From Trueperaceae bacterium (GTDB taxonomy: Bacteria > Deinococcota > Deinococci > Deinococcales > Trueperaceae): a DNA stretch of 8,944 bases. Of this stretch, positions 1-8,381 are shown piece by piece. The stretch covers positions 1 to 8,944 of the forward strand of contig JAGXHO010000274.1 in the NCBI GenBank assembly GCA_024636105.1. The letters run 5' to 3'. The position numbers were made by a program, and so were the translations under genes. The notes below the pieces were generated by a model that saw nothing but the letters and a program-made list of their open reading frames with translations, was not told the DNA's origin and did not search any database. Numbering within the stretch: position 1 is the first letter of the stretch; the number at the start of each line of letters is the position of its first letter.

Positions 1-1267
1 CGGCGACCCGGATCACGCGCGCCAGGTCGCGGGTGTAGACGTAGGAGGCCAGCCCGAACGGGGTGGCGTTCGCCTGTTCGATCGCCTCGGCCTCCGTCGC
101 GAAGCGCAGCACGGGCGCGACCGGGCCGAAGGTCTCCTCCTCGAGCAGCTTCATGCCCGGTTCGATCCCGGTCAGCAGCGTCGGCTCGTAGAAGAGGCCG
201 TCGCGCCGCGCGCCACCGGTGACCACGGTGGCGCCCTTGGCGATCGCGTCCGCGACGTGGGCCTCGACCTTCGCCATCCCCTGGGCGTCGACGAGCGGCC
301 CGACTTCGGTGCCGGCGACGAGCGGGTCGCCCATCTTCAGTCCGCGCACGGCGTCCGCGAAGGCGGCCACGAACGCGTCGTGGATGCCGTCTTGAACGTA
401 GATGCGGTTGGTGCACACGCACGTCTGGCCGGCGTTTCGGAACTTGCAGGCGAGGACCTCACGCACGGCGGCGGTCAGGTCGGCGTCGTCGAACACCAGG
501 TACGGCGCGTGGCCGCCGAGCTCCAGCGACAGCTTCTTGATCGTCTGCGCCGATTGTCGGTAGAGGATGCGCCCCACCTCGGTCGAACCGGTGAAGGTGA
601 CCTTGCGGATCCGCGGGTCGGCCATCATCACCTCGGTGACCGGCACCGGATCGGAGGTGGGCAGCACCTGCAGGGTGCCCTCGGGGCCGCCGGCCTCGAG
701 CCACAGCTCGGCGAGGCGCAGCGCGGTGAAGGGGGTCTGTTCGGCGGGCTTGACGATCATCGTGCAGCCGGCCGCCAGCGCGGGCGCCGCCTTGCGGGTG
801 ATCATCGCCGCCGGGAAGTTCCACGGCGTCACCGCGTACGCCGGACCGACCGGTTGCCGCATCGCGATGATGCGCTTGTGGGCCACGTGGGTCGGCACCC
901 ACTCGCCGTACGCGCGCTTCGCTTCTTCGGCGTACCACTCGACGAAGCCGGCGGCGTAGAGCGCTTCGCCGCGCGCCTCGTTGATCGGCTTGCCCATCTC
1001 GCGGGTCATCGTCTCGGCGAGCTCGTCGGCGTTCGCGACGAGCAGGCCGTGCCAGCGGCGCAACGTCGCCGCGCGGTCGAACGGGCTCACGGCGCGCCAG
1101 CCCTCGAACGCGCCCCAGGCGACGTCGATCGCGGCGCGGGCGACGTCGGCATCGGTATCCGCCGCGACCCCCAATGCGTCGCCGCTCGCGGGTTCGACGA
1201 TGCCGTAGGTGCGCTGCGCTTCGTGCCAGCCGTCGGTCAGGTACCGGCTCTCCAGGAGTTGGATCAT
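1..1267 (-). CDS. gabD: NAD(P)-dependent aldehyde dehydrogenase, succinate-semialdehyde dehydrogenase type (C-terminus beyond window)
   Basis: The enzyme oxidises an aldehyde, most likely succinate semialdehyde, to the acid using NAD(P)+ in the cytoplasm, a step of GABA/4-aminobutyrate breakdown. Seen in the sequence: 422 residues are present, with the Rossmann-side WNFP motif at 149-152, FTGST around 226-230, the general-base Glu in LELGG (E249) and the nucleophile Cys in NAGQTC (C283). The Glu-Cys spacing of 34 equals that of classical ALDHs. ETFGPV follows near the end of the fragment. About 35-50 C-terminal residues are missing beyond position 1. The family is certain. The SSADH assignment rests on the EMGKPINEARGE, KPAEQTP and GQTCVCTNR stretches, and a related semialdehyde is possible. 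The ATG at 1265-1267 is the only possible start close by, because an in-frame TAG lies four codons upstream inside the -10 box. The gene lies downstream of crtI on the same strand but has its own promoter. Confidence 0.9.
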   Translation of the reverse strand, partial: MIQLLESRYLTDGWHEAQRTYGIVEPASGDALGVAADTDADVARAAIDVAWGAFEGWRAVSPFDRAATLRRWHGLLVANADELAETMTREMGKPINEARGEALYAAGFVEWYAEEAKRAYGEWVPTHVAHKRIIAMRQPVGPAYAVTPWNFPAAMITRKAAPALAAGCTMIVKPAEQTPFTALRLAELWLEAGGPEGTLQVLPTSDPVPVTEVMMADPRIRKVTFTGSTEVGRILYRQSAQTIKKLSLELGGHAPYLVFDDADLTAAVREVLACKFRNAGQTCVCTNRIYVQDGIHDAFVAAFADAVRGLKMGDPLVAGTEVGPLVDAQGMAKVEAHVADAIAKGATVVTGGARRDGLFYEPTLLTGIEPGMKLLEEETFGPVAPVLRFATEAEAIEQANATPFGLASYVYTRDLARVIRVA

Positions 1268-1273
1268 GCACCC

Positions 1274-1279
1274 AGTCTA
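1274..1279 (-). promoter_or_regulatory. Leaderless -10 box (TAGACT) of the aldehyde dehydrogenase gene
   Basis: TAGACT on the minus strand ends 6 nt before the ATG at 1267, so transcription should start at or next to the A of the start codon. No Shine-Dalgarno sequence fits in that space. I see no convincing -35 box; its expected place lies inside the inverted repeat at 1279-1311. TANNNT boxes directly before the start codon are known from Deinococcus. Confidence 0.6.
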
Positions 1280-1311
1280 CGGGGCGCGCCGTCGGTTCGG
1301 GCGCGCCCCGT
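1279..1311. repeat. Perfect 12-bp inverted repeat (hairpin) between crtI and the aldehyde dehydrogenase
   Basis: The arms 1279-1290 (ACGGGGCGCGCC) and 1300-1311 (GGCGCGCCCCGT) are perfectly complementary, with a 9-nt loop at 1291-1299. The hairpin begins 15 nt after the crtI stop codon, a usual distance for a terminator. No T-tract follows it in the minus direction, so it is not a classical intrinsic terminator. It shares its last base with the -10 box of the next gene and covers the -35 region, so it could instead be an operator. It may act as terminator for crtI, regulator of the dehydrogenase, or both. Confidence 0.6.
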
Positions 1312-1326
1312 CCGTGCCGCGACCGT

Positions 1327-2832
<1,506 letters not shown>

Positions 2833-2838
2833 GTCCGC

Positions 2839-2844
2839 AGACTA
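2839..2844 (-). promoter_or_regulatory. Leaderless -10 box (TAGTCT) of crtI
   Basis: TAGTCT on the minus strand lies 6 nt before the GTG start at 2832, the same spacing as at the aldehyde dehydrogenase. It sits in the 34-bp gap after the fusion gene, so crtI can be transcribed on its own. No clear -35 box or Shine-Dalgarno sequence is visible. Confidence 0.55.
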
Positions 2845-2866
2845 CCGACCTCGGCGAGGGACGAAC

Positions 2867-5059
2867 TTACCGATGGCTACCGTCTCGCACCGCGCGCTCG
2901 AACGCAGCGCCGAGGCGGCCGAGCGCCAGGAGCGCGGGGTGGTCGAGGTCGGTACCCGCATCGGGGTGGTCGCTGCACAGCACGGCGAGCGTGCCCGCCC
3001 ACCGCCCTTCGCCGTCCCACGCGACCGCGACCTCGTGGCGCACGCCGGTGATCCAACCCCCCTTGGCGCCCCAGATCCAGGCGTCGTCGCGGCGCACGCG
3101 GCGCAGCAGGCCCTCGGCGAACGCGCTTCTGCGAAGCGTGGATGCCGCGTGCGCGCATGCGTCCTCGGGGAGCCAACCGAGCTCCGGACGCACCAGGCCG
3201 CCCGCCATCGCCGCGACCTCCGCGGCGCTCGTGCGCGCGCGCTCGCCTCGGTGCTGGGCGGCGGTCCAGCGCCCCTCGTCCACCTGCAGCGGCCCGACCA
3301 CGCGGGTCGCGTGCAAGCCACGGGCGGCGCCCCAGGCGTTGGCGACGTCGACGCCGATCGTGCGCAGCACCGCGTTGGTGGCGCGGTTGTCGCTGTGCGC
3401 GATCATCAGGTGGAGGAGGTCGCCCCAGGTGGGCGCGAGCCCGGGCGCGAAGTGGTGCAGCACCCCGCTGCCGCCGGCGACGTCGTCGCCTCCGAGCTCC
3501 ACGCGCGCGTCCCGCGCAGGAGTCGCGGTGACGGGGTCGAGCGCGGCGCCGAGCAGCAGCAGCTTGATCAGGCTCGCGGCCGGCTTGTGGGCGTCCGGGT
3601 CCAGCCCGACGCGCGCGGCGTCGCGGCCCCGACCCGCTGCGACCTCGGCGACGACGCTCCAGTGGCCCGGTTCCTCGGCGAGCTCCGCGGCCAGCGCGGC
3701 CGCGAGTCGGTCGGCGCCTGGGCCGTCGAGCACCCAGGCCGCGGCGTCGGGCGCGTCGCCGCCATGCCCTGCGGCGGACGGCCCCCGCGGGGCCTCGTCG
3801 CCTCGCAGCGGCGCGCCGCCCAGGGGCTCGCCGGCACGCGACGGTCGTTCGCCCCGCCACAGGTCGGCGAGCGCCTCGCGGTCGCGCACGAGCCGCGCCT
3901 CCCCACCCTGCACCACGACCTCCGCCGCGCGCACGTGCGAGGCGTAGCTCGAGCCCATGGTCCAGCCGTAGGCGCCCGCTTCGCCGACGGCGATCAGGTC
4001 ACCGGCCGCGACGGCGCCCAGGTCGACGTCCCAGCCCAAGCGGTCGCCGTTCTCGCACAGCGGCCCGTCCAGGTCGGTAGGCGGTTGCCGATCCCCGTCG
4101 CCCGGTCGCGCCGGACCGAGGCGGCGGACGGGGTGGCGCGCGCCGTACAGTGCAGGCCGCAGCAGATCGGCCATGCCGGCGTCGGCGATCGCGTGCCGGC
4201 GTGGTCCATCCTTCACGTGCAGCACGCGCGTGAGCAGGGTGCCCGCCCGGGCGACGAGCATGCGCCCCGGCTCCATCACCAGCCGCAGCCCGCGCTCGAC
4301 CACCCACGGCCGCACGAGCGCTGCCAGCGCCTCCAGGTCGTACCCGGGCACCGCCAGACCGCCGCCGAGGTCGAGGACGTCGGCGGCGGGGAAGGCGCGG
4401 TAGAGCGGGGCCAGAGCGTCGAGAACCTCGCGGTGCACGGCCAAGTCGCGGATCTGCGAGCCCGCGTGGACGTGGAAGCCCGCGAAGCGCCCGGCGCGCT
4501 CGACCTCGCGCGCCAGCGCGGTGGCGGCCTCGGGCGCGATCCCGAACTTGCTCCCCTCGCTGCCCGTCGCCATGTGCGGGTGGGTGCGCGGATCGAGGCG
4601 CGGGTTGAGGCGCACGAGGAAGCGCGTGCCCGTCGGCAGCGGCTCGGCGGCCCAGGTCGCCCACGTCCCCTCACCGTCCAGGCTGACGAGGTCCGGGGGC
4701 ACGGCGCGCGCCCAGCGGCGCAGCGCGGCGTCCTGCGCCGGTCCGCTGAGGAGCGTCCGAGCGCCCGGTACGCCGGCCCGCGCGGCGCGCGTCGCCTCGC
4801 CGACGGTGATCGCCTCCACCCCCACGCCCTGGTCGGCAAGGTGGGCGAGGACGGCGCCGTTCGGGTTCGCCTTGACCGCGAAGCGCAGGTCGACCTCGGG
4901 AAAGGCGGCGCGGAAGCGCGCGACCTCGGTGGCCATGGCGTCCAGGTCGTAGACGTACAGCGGCGTGCCGTAGCGGTCGGCGAGCGCGGCGAGCGCGCCG
5001 TCAAGGACGGTGGTGCCGTCGCGGACGTCGGGTGCGGTTCGGTGGGCGTCGGGGTCCAT
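2867..5059 (-). CDS. Fusion: diaminopimelate-decarboxylase-type PLP enzyme plus class A beta-lactamase-like serine hydrolase
   Basis: The 730-residue protein has two complete domains. Residues about 20-403 form a fold-type III PLP decarboxylase of the LysA family (meso-diaminopimelate to L-lysine). Visible are the PLP lysine in RFAVKANPN (K63), HVHAGSQI (196-203), LGGG (231-234), EPGR (263-266), DAGM (293-296), CENGD (335-339, usually CESxD) and GAYG (362-365). Residues about 404-442 are a Pro/Gly/Ala/Arg-rich linker. Residues about 443-730 are a class A beta-lactamase or DD-peptidase fold (Beta-lactamase2-like): SLIK (S496-K499), SDN (556-558, exactly 60 residues on, as S70 to S130 in TEM) and KGG (666-668). 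No ExxLN omega-loop motif is seen. There is no signal peptide, so both halves should be cytoplasmic. ATG 5059 is chosen because homology begins soon after it and an upstream extension would run into the divergent gene. The decarboxylase substrate and hydrolase target are unproven. An internal GTG at 3733 could also give the second domain alone. Confidence 0.88.
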   Translation of the reverse strand: MDPDAHRTAPDVRDGTTVLDGALAALADRYGTPLYVYDLDAMATEVARFRAAFPEVDLRFAVKANPNGAVLAHLADQGVGVEAITVGEATRAARAGVPGARTLLSGPAQDAALRRWARAVPPDLVSLDGEGTWATWAAEPLPTGTRFLVRLNPRLDPRTHPHMATGSEGSKFGIAPEAATALAREVERAGRFAGFHVHAGSQIRDLAVHREVLDALAPLYRAFPAADVLDLGGGLAVPGYDLEALAALVRPWVVERGLRLVMEPGRMLVARAGTLLTRVLHVKDGPRRHAIADAGMADLLRPALYGARHPVRRLGPARPGDGDRQPPTDLDGPLCENGDRLGWDVDLGAVAAGDLIAVGEAGAYGWTMGSSYASHVRAAEVVVQGGEARLVRDREALADLWRGERPSRAGEPLGGAPLRGDEAPRGPSAAGHGGDAPDAAAWVLDGPGADRLAAALAAELAEEPGHWSVVAEVAAGRGRDAARVGLDPDAHKPAASLIKLLLLGAALDPVTATPARDARVELGGDDVAGGSGVLHHFAPGLAPTWGDLLHLMIAHSDNRATNAVLRTIGVDVANAWGAARGLHATRVVGPLQVDEGRWTAAQHRGERARTSAAEVAAMAGGLVRPELGWLPEDACAHAASTLRRSAFAEGLLRRVRRDDAWIWGAKGGWITGVRHEVAVAWDGEGRWAGTLAVLCSDHPDAGTDLDHPALLALGRLGAAFERAVRDGSHR

Positions 5060-5069
5060 GCCGACCGGC

Positions 5070-5075
5070 AGCGTA
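5070..5075 (-). promoter_or_regulatory. Possible -10 box (TACGCT) of the fusion gene
   Basis: TACGCT on the minus strand ends 10 nt before the ATG at 5059, which would leave a leader of only 3-4 nt. No Shine-Dalgarno sequence or clear -35 box is seen. This is the weakest of the TANNNT boxes in the window and is called mainly from position. Confidence 0.35.
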
Positions 5076-5082
5076 GCAGCCT

Positions 5083-5088
5083 TAGACT
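5083..5088 (+). promoter_or_regulatory. Leaderless -10 box (TAGACT) of the VanZ-like gene
   Basis: TAGACT, identical to the box before the aldehyde dehydrogenase, ends 7 nt before the ATG at 5096. It would place the transcript start at the start codon and probably drives both the VanZ-like gene and the overlapping nucleosidase gene. The divergent fusion gene starts only 36 bp away, so the two promoters are back to back. Confidence 0.55.
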
Positions 5089-5095
5089 GAGCGGC

Positions 5096-5686
5096 ATGAC
5101 GATGAACCGCGAACTCCGCCGCGCTCAGGCCAAGCAGGACAAGAAGGTCGAGCGCGAGAAAGAAGAGCGCAAGGCGGCCAGGCGCCGCCGGATCGACACG
5201 CTCCGGTCGCGCCGCGCCGCGCGGCGCTCCGAGGCCAAGGCGAACGCCGCCACGAAGCCCGACCCCAAGAGCGGCGGCGAAGGCGGCGCCAAGCCGCCCC
5301 AGAAGGGGGGCGGAGCAGCCGGCGGACGCGGCCGGAACCCGGGACGGTTCGCCGGCGCGCTGGCGATGGCGACGGTGTTCTTCATCGTGCTGCAAGGTTC
5401 GGTGGCGCCCGAACCGGGCGACAGCGACCTGCTGCGAAGCGTCACCGGTGCGGGGTTCTACCTGCTCTTCGGCTACTTCGCGATCCTGTGGCTGATGCGC
5501 CGCGACACGCCGCGTCCGCTCGTCCTCACGCTCGTGTTCGGCGCTTTGCTCACCGCGGGCGTCGAGGTGGCGAAGCTGTTCCAGCCGGAGGTGCCGACCG
5601 ACTTCCTGCTGCTCGCGCTCGCGCTTCCGGGGCTCGTCGCCGGTGCGTTCCTGGGCCGGCTCGTCTACACGTCCGCCCCGGGGTGA
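5096..5686 (+). CDS. Small membrane protein, VanZ-like, with highly basic N-terminal tail
   Basis: The protein has 196 residues. Residues 1-50 are extremely basic and charged ([14 protein letters not shown] and Arg/Lys/Glu-rich after that) and probably helical. Residues 55-82 are a Gly/Pro/Lys-rich flexible stretch. Four hydrophobic segments follow, at about 85-102, 117-134, 140-157 and 168-190. The stretch from DLLRSV to the end, with [16 protein letters not shown] before the last helix, resembles VanZ-family proteins (the typical E-x-x-Q-x-F-x-P-x-R-x-x-D pattern), but the match is partial and was judged by eye. The function of VanZ-like proteins is poorly known; the founding member affects teicoplanin resistance. 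The basic tail would stay on the cytoplasmic side. The ATG at 5096 fits the leaderless -10 box; ATG 5102 is an alternative. The last 4 bases overlap the nucleosidase start. Confidence 0.75.
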   Translation: MTMNRELRRAQAKQDKKVEREKEERKAARRRRIDTLRSRRAARRSEAKANAATKPDPKSGGEGGAKPPQKGGGAAGGRGRNPGRFAGALAMATVFFIVLQGSVAPEPGDSDLLRSVTGAGFYLLFGYFAILWLMRRDTPRPLVLTLVFGALLTAGVEVAKLFQPEVPTDFLLLALALPGLVAGAFLGRLVYTSAPG

Positions 5687-6429
5687 GCCACGGCGAGATC
5701 GCCACCCTCGGCGTCACCCACGAGCGCCCGCTGGCGATCGTCGGCGCCATGGCCGAGGAGACCGAGCCGCTCATCGCGGCCGCGGTCGACTCCGTGGTGG
5801 AGCGGGCCGGGCCCTTCGCGCTCCACCGGGCACGGCTGGACGGCGTGCCGGTGCTCTTGGCGACGTGCGGGATCGGGAAGGTGCAGGCCGCTGCGCTCAC
5901 CCAGGCGCTGCTCGACCGCGGCGCGGCGGCCGTGCTGTTCACGGGCGTCGCGGGCGGCGTCGATCCGTCGCTGCGCGTCGGCGACCTGGTCGTCGCTGCC
6001 GACGCCCTGCAGCACGACGTCGACGTGACGGCGCTCGGCTACGCCCTCGGTCAGGTGCCCGGGCACGGCGCCGTGCGGTGGGTGGCCGATCCCGAGCTGC
6101 GCGACCGCGTCGCGGCGGCGGCGCGGGCGGTCGCGGCGGCCGAGGGGGCGCGGGTGGTCGTCGGGACGGTCGCGTCGGGCGACCGCTTCGTCGCCGATCC
6201 GGCCGAGGTGGCGCGCCTGCGCTCGACGTTCGGCGCCGCCTGCGCCGAGATGGAGGGGGCGGCCGTGGCGCAGGTGTGCGCCGCTTGGGGCGTGCCGTGG
6301 GCGATCGTCCGCAGCGTGTCGGACACCGCCGACCACGACGCGCACGTCGACTTCCGAGCGTTCACGAAGGTCGCGGCGGCGCGGGCGGTCGCGGTGGTGC
6401 GGGGGACCCTGGCGGGTCTGGGGGGCTGA
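5683..6429 (+). CDS. mtnN: 5'-methylthioadenosine/S-adenosylhomocysteine nucleosidase
   Basis: The enzyme cleaves adenine from methylthioadenosine and S-adenosylhomocysteine in the cytoplasm, clearing by-products of methylation and polyamine synthesis. The 248-residue protein shows the whole family pattern: GAMAEE (21-26, with E26 matching the catalytic E12 of the E. coli enzyme), [25 protein letters not shown], the stretch [23 protein letters not shown], the ribose-binding MEG (M190-E191) and VSDTAD with the catalytic Asp D214. The E191 to D214 spacing of 23 equals E174 to D197 in E. coli. GTG 5683 is chosen because it gives a GTGA overlap with the stop of the upstream gene and is the only start codon close to the first conserved block. 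The N-terminus is therefore about 14 residues longer than in E. coli. There is no own Shine-Dalgarno sequence, so it is probably translated by coupling. It ends 2 bp from the convergent debranching gene. Confidence 0.92.
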   Translation: MSHGEIATLGVTHERPLAIVGAMAEETEPLIAAAVDSVVERAGPFALHRARLDGVPVLLATCGIGKVQAAALTQALLDRGAAAVLFTGVAGGVDPSLRVGDLVVAADALQHDVDVTALGYALGQVPGHGAVRWVADPELRDRVAAAARAVAAAEGARVVVGTVASGDRFVADPAEVARLRSTFGAACAEMEGAAVAQVCAAWGVPWAIVRSVSDTADHDAHVDFRAFTKVAAARAVAVVRGTLAGLGG

Positions 6430-6431
6430 CC

Positions 6432-8287
6432 TCAGCCGGTGCCGTCGAACGCGAGCACGTGCACGAGCGCCGCGGCGTCCCAGGCTTGCGGACGGCACGC
6501 GACCGGGTACGGGACGGGCGGTCGCTCGTCGCGGGCGTAGCCGCCCACCAGCTCGGGGAGCCGGAGGTCGGGCTGCGCGGCCGCGAGGTCGTACAGGGCG
6601 TCCCGCACGCGACGTGCCTCGGCATGGAAGCCGTAGCGCGCCAAGCCGGCCGCGATCAGGGCGGTGTCGTGCGGCCACACCGAACCGTTGTGGTAGCTGA
6701 CGGGGTTGTAGCGCTCCTCACCCGATCCGAGGGTGCGGATGCCCCAACCGGTCCACAGCTCGGGCCCGAACAGGTCGGTGACCAGGCGGTCGGCATGGCT
6801 CGTGGGCACGATGCCGGTCCACAGGAGCTGGCCGGCGTCCGAGTTGCGGACCCGCAACGGTCGCTTCTCCCCGTCGAGCGCTAGGGCGTACGTGCCGAGG
6901 TCGTCCAACCAGAACGCGTCCTGGAAGCGCTCGCGCAGCACTTGCGCGCGCGCCGTCCAGGCGTTCGCTGCGTCCGCTTCGCCCAGCAGATCGAACCAGG
7001 TCGCCGCCGCACGGTACGCCGCGTACGCGTACCCCTGCACCTCCGATACCGCGAGCGAACCGCCCGCAAGGGCCCCGTCGGCGTGGCTCATCGAGTCGGA
7101 AGAGTCCTTCCAGCTCTGGACCGCAAGGCCCGAGCCGTCGGTGGCCGGGGCGAACTCCACGAAGCCGTCGCCGTCGCGGTCGCCGAAGTCCACGAGCCAG
7201 CGCAGCGCCGCTTCCCACGACGACCGCAGTTCGCGGACCAAGTCGAGGCTTCCGGTGGCCGCGCGGTGCGCCTCGAGGAGGGTCACGAAGAGCGGCGTCG
7301 CGTCGACCGTGCCGAAGTACGCCCGATGGGGGACGCGGCCGGTGCGCGACAGCTCGCCGAACCGGATCTCGTGCAAGATCTTGCCAGGCTCTTCGGCCCG
7401 GTACGCGTCGACCTTCGTGCCCGGTGCCCCGCCAGGTGGCGAAGCGTGCCGGCCGCCACCTCCGGATGGTGCGGCAGCAAGAGGTGGGCCGTGAGCAGCG
7501 CGTCGCGCCCGAACGTGGCTACGAACCACGGGATGCCGGCCGCGGGTACGGGTCCGTCGGGTGTGAACAGAAGCAGTCCCCGCAGGTCGTCGATCGCCCG
7601 GTCCAGCACGCCCGGGTTCGGGGCCGCGGGCAGGTCGTCGAACCCGCGGCGCCACGCTTCGTACCCGATCGGGTCGACGGGCGCCGCGTCGAGCGGGTGC
7701 TCGACGTCGACCTCGACCCGCAGATGGACGCGCTCGCCCGGCGCCAGCGAGAGCTCCCAGTCGGCACCGTCCGGCCGGGCGGCGGCGAGCGGATCGAAGC
7801 GCAGATGGACCGCGCTCGCGACGCCGTCCGACGCCGTGTGTCGGAGCGTGAGCGTCGAACCCGACGCCTCGGCCACGGCCAGCGATCGGTCGACCCGGTT
7901 CCAGCCGCGGGCCTCGAACAGGTCGGCGAAGTCGGCCGCCGCGTCGAGTTCGAGGCTCAGGGAGCGCCGCTCGCTCGACGTGTTCTCGATCTCGACCTCG
8001 TCGACGAGGCCGCGGGCGTGCGTGCGGAGCGTGCGGCGCAGCGCGACGGTCTGCGAAGGACCTTCGACCTGGGCGTGGTGGGCGTGGACCACGTCGGGAC
8101 GCGGCGTGGCGACCACGAGCGTCTGCGGATCGGGACCGTCGCCGGGCAACCAGCGCCACGCGTACCGCGAGAGCATGCGCGTGTCGCGGACGTAGAAGCC
8201 GTGCTCGCCGGCCAACACCTGCGCGTCGCGATCGCCGACGAAGAAGGCGTAGTGCTCCTTGAGCACCGTGTTGTAGCGGAAATCCAT
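6432..8287 (-). pseudogene. Glycogen-debranching enzyme (amylo-alpha-1,6-glucosidase-like), interrupted by a single-base frameshift
   Basis: With one missing base restored the gene encodes 618 residues. The N-terminal half (8287 to about 7423) is a glycogen-debranching N-terminal domain starting MDFRYNTVLKEHYAFFVGDRD and ending after PWFVATFGRD (FGRD 259-262). The C-terminal half (about 7422-6432) is the six-hairpin, glucoamylase-like catalytic domain with KILHEIRFGELSR, QSWKDSSDSMSHADG and YNPVSYHNGSVWPHD all intact. Such enzymes remove alpha-1,6 branches from glycogen or related glucans in the cytoplasm. Some relatives act on other sugars, such as mannosylglycerate, so the substrate is inferred. 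As written, the first frame stops at 7283 and yields about 334 residues. The start at 8287 is supported by AGGGAG 6 nt upstream. It follows a sugar ABC permease gene on the same strand, which suggests a joint role in saccharide use. Confidence 0.85.
7420..7424 (-). other. Frameshift site in the debranching gene
   Basis: Here the plus strand reads CCCGG. In the N-terminal frame the protein reads RHLAGHRARR and loses homology. One extra C in the CCC run (a G on the coding strand) would give AGHRGTKVDAY, which runs smoothly into the conserved GTKVDAYRAEEPGKILHE. The break is thus a 1-base deletion in a short homopolymer, either an assembly error or a recent mutation. Confidence 0.8.
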
Positions 8288-8293
8288 CGGCAA

Positions 8294-8299
8294 CTCCCT
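8294..8299 (-). promoter_or_regulatory. Ribosome-binding site of the debranching gene (AGGGAG)
   Basis: AGGGAG on the minus strand lies 6 nt before ATG 8287 and decides this start over the upstream ATG 8360 (wrong frame) and TTG 8371. It is the only clear Shine-Dalgarno sequence seen before a start codon in the window. Confidence 0.55.
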
Positions 8300-8361
8300 G
8301 GCGGTCGCGCGCACGGCGACGGGCGGCGCACCGCCGGCGCACGCCATCGGCGGGCGGCATG

Positions 8362-8367
8362 AATCTA
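8362..8367 (-). promoter_or_regulatory. Possible -10 box (TAGATT) upstream of the debranching gene
   Basis: TAGATT on the minus strand lies 14 bp after the ABC permease stop codon and 74 bp before ATG 8287. It would give a leader of roughly 65 nt carrying the AGGGAG ribosome-binding site. No clear -35 box is visible. The 94-bp gap 8288-8381 shows nothing else. Confidence 0.4.
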
Positions 8368-8381
8368 CCAAAGTGCGGCGG

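Noticed and set aside
1279..1311. Classical rho-independent terminator for crtI.
   Set aside because: The stem is strong but no T-rich tract follows it in the direction of transcription, so it is reported only as an inverted repeat of open function.
3731..3733. GTG at the start of the hydrolase domain as evidence for two separate genes.
   Set aside because: There is no stop codon between the domains and no Shine-Dalgarno sequence or -10 box just upstream. A fusion is the simpler reading, though some internal initiation is possible.
5060..5395. Extension of the fusion gene upstream to 5395, which would add a hydrophobic Leu/Phe-rich segment looking like a signal or membrane anchor.
   Set aside because: The stretch is the complement of the Lys/Arg-rich tail of the divergent VanZ-like gene, which explains the Leu/Phe richness. 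LysA homology begins only after ATG 5059.
7283..8287. Programmed ribosomal frameshifting to join the two halves of the debranching gene.
   Set aside because: The site (CACCGGGCACGA) is not a standard slippery heptamer and no pseudoknot is apparent; the family is not known for recoding. A deletion in a base run is more likely.
8288..8371. Upstream starts for the debranching gene at ATG 8360 or TTG 8371.
   Set aside because: ATG 8360 is in the wrong frame for the N-terminal domain, TTG 8371 precedes the -10 box, and the added residues show no similarity to the family. ATG 8287 has the ribosome-binding site.
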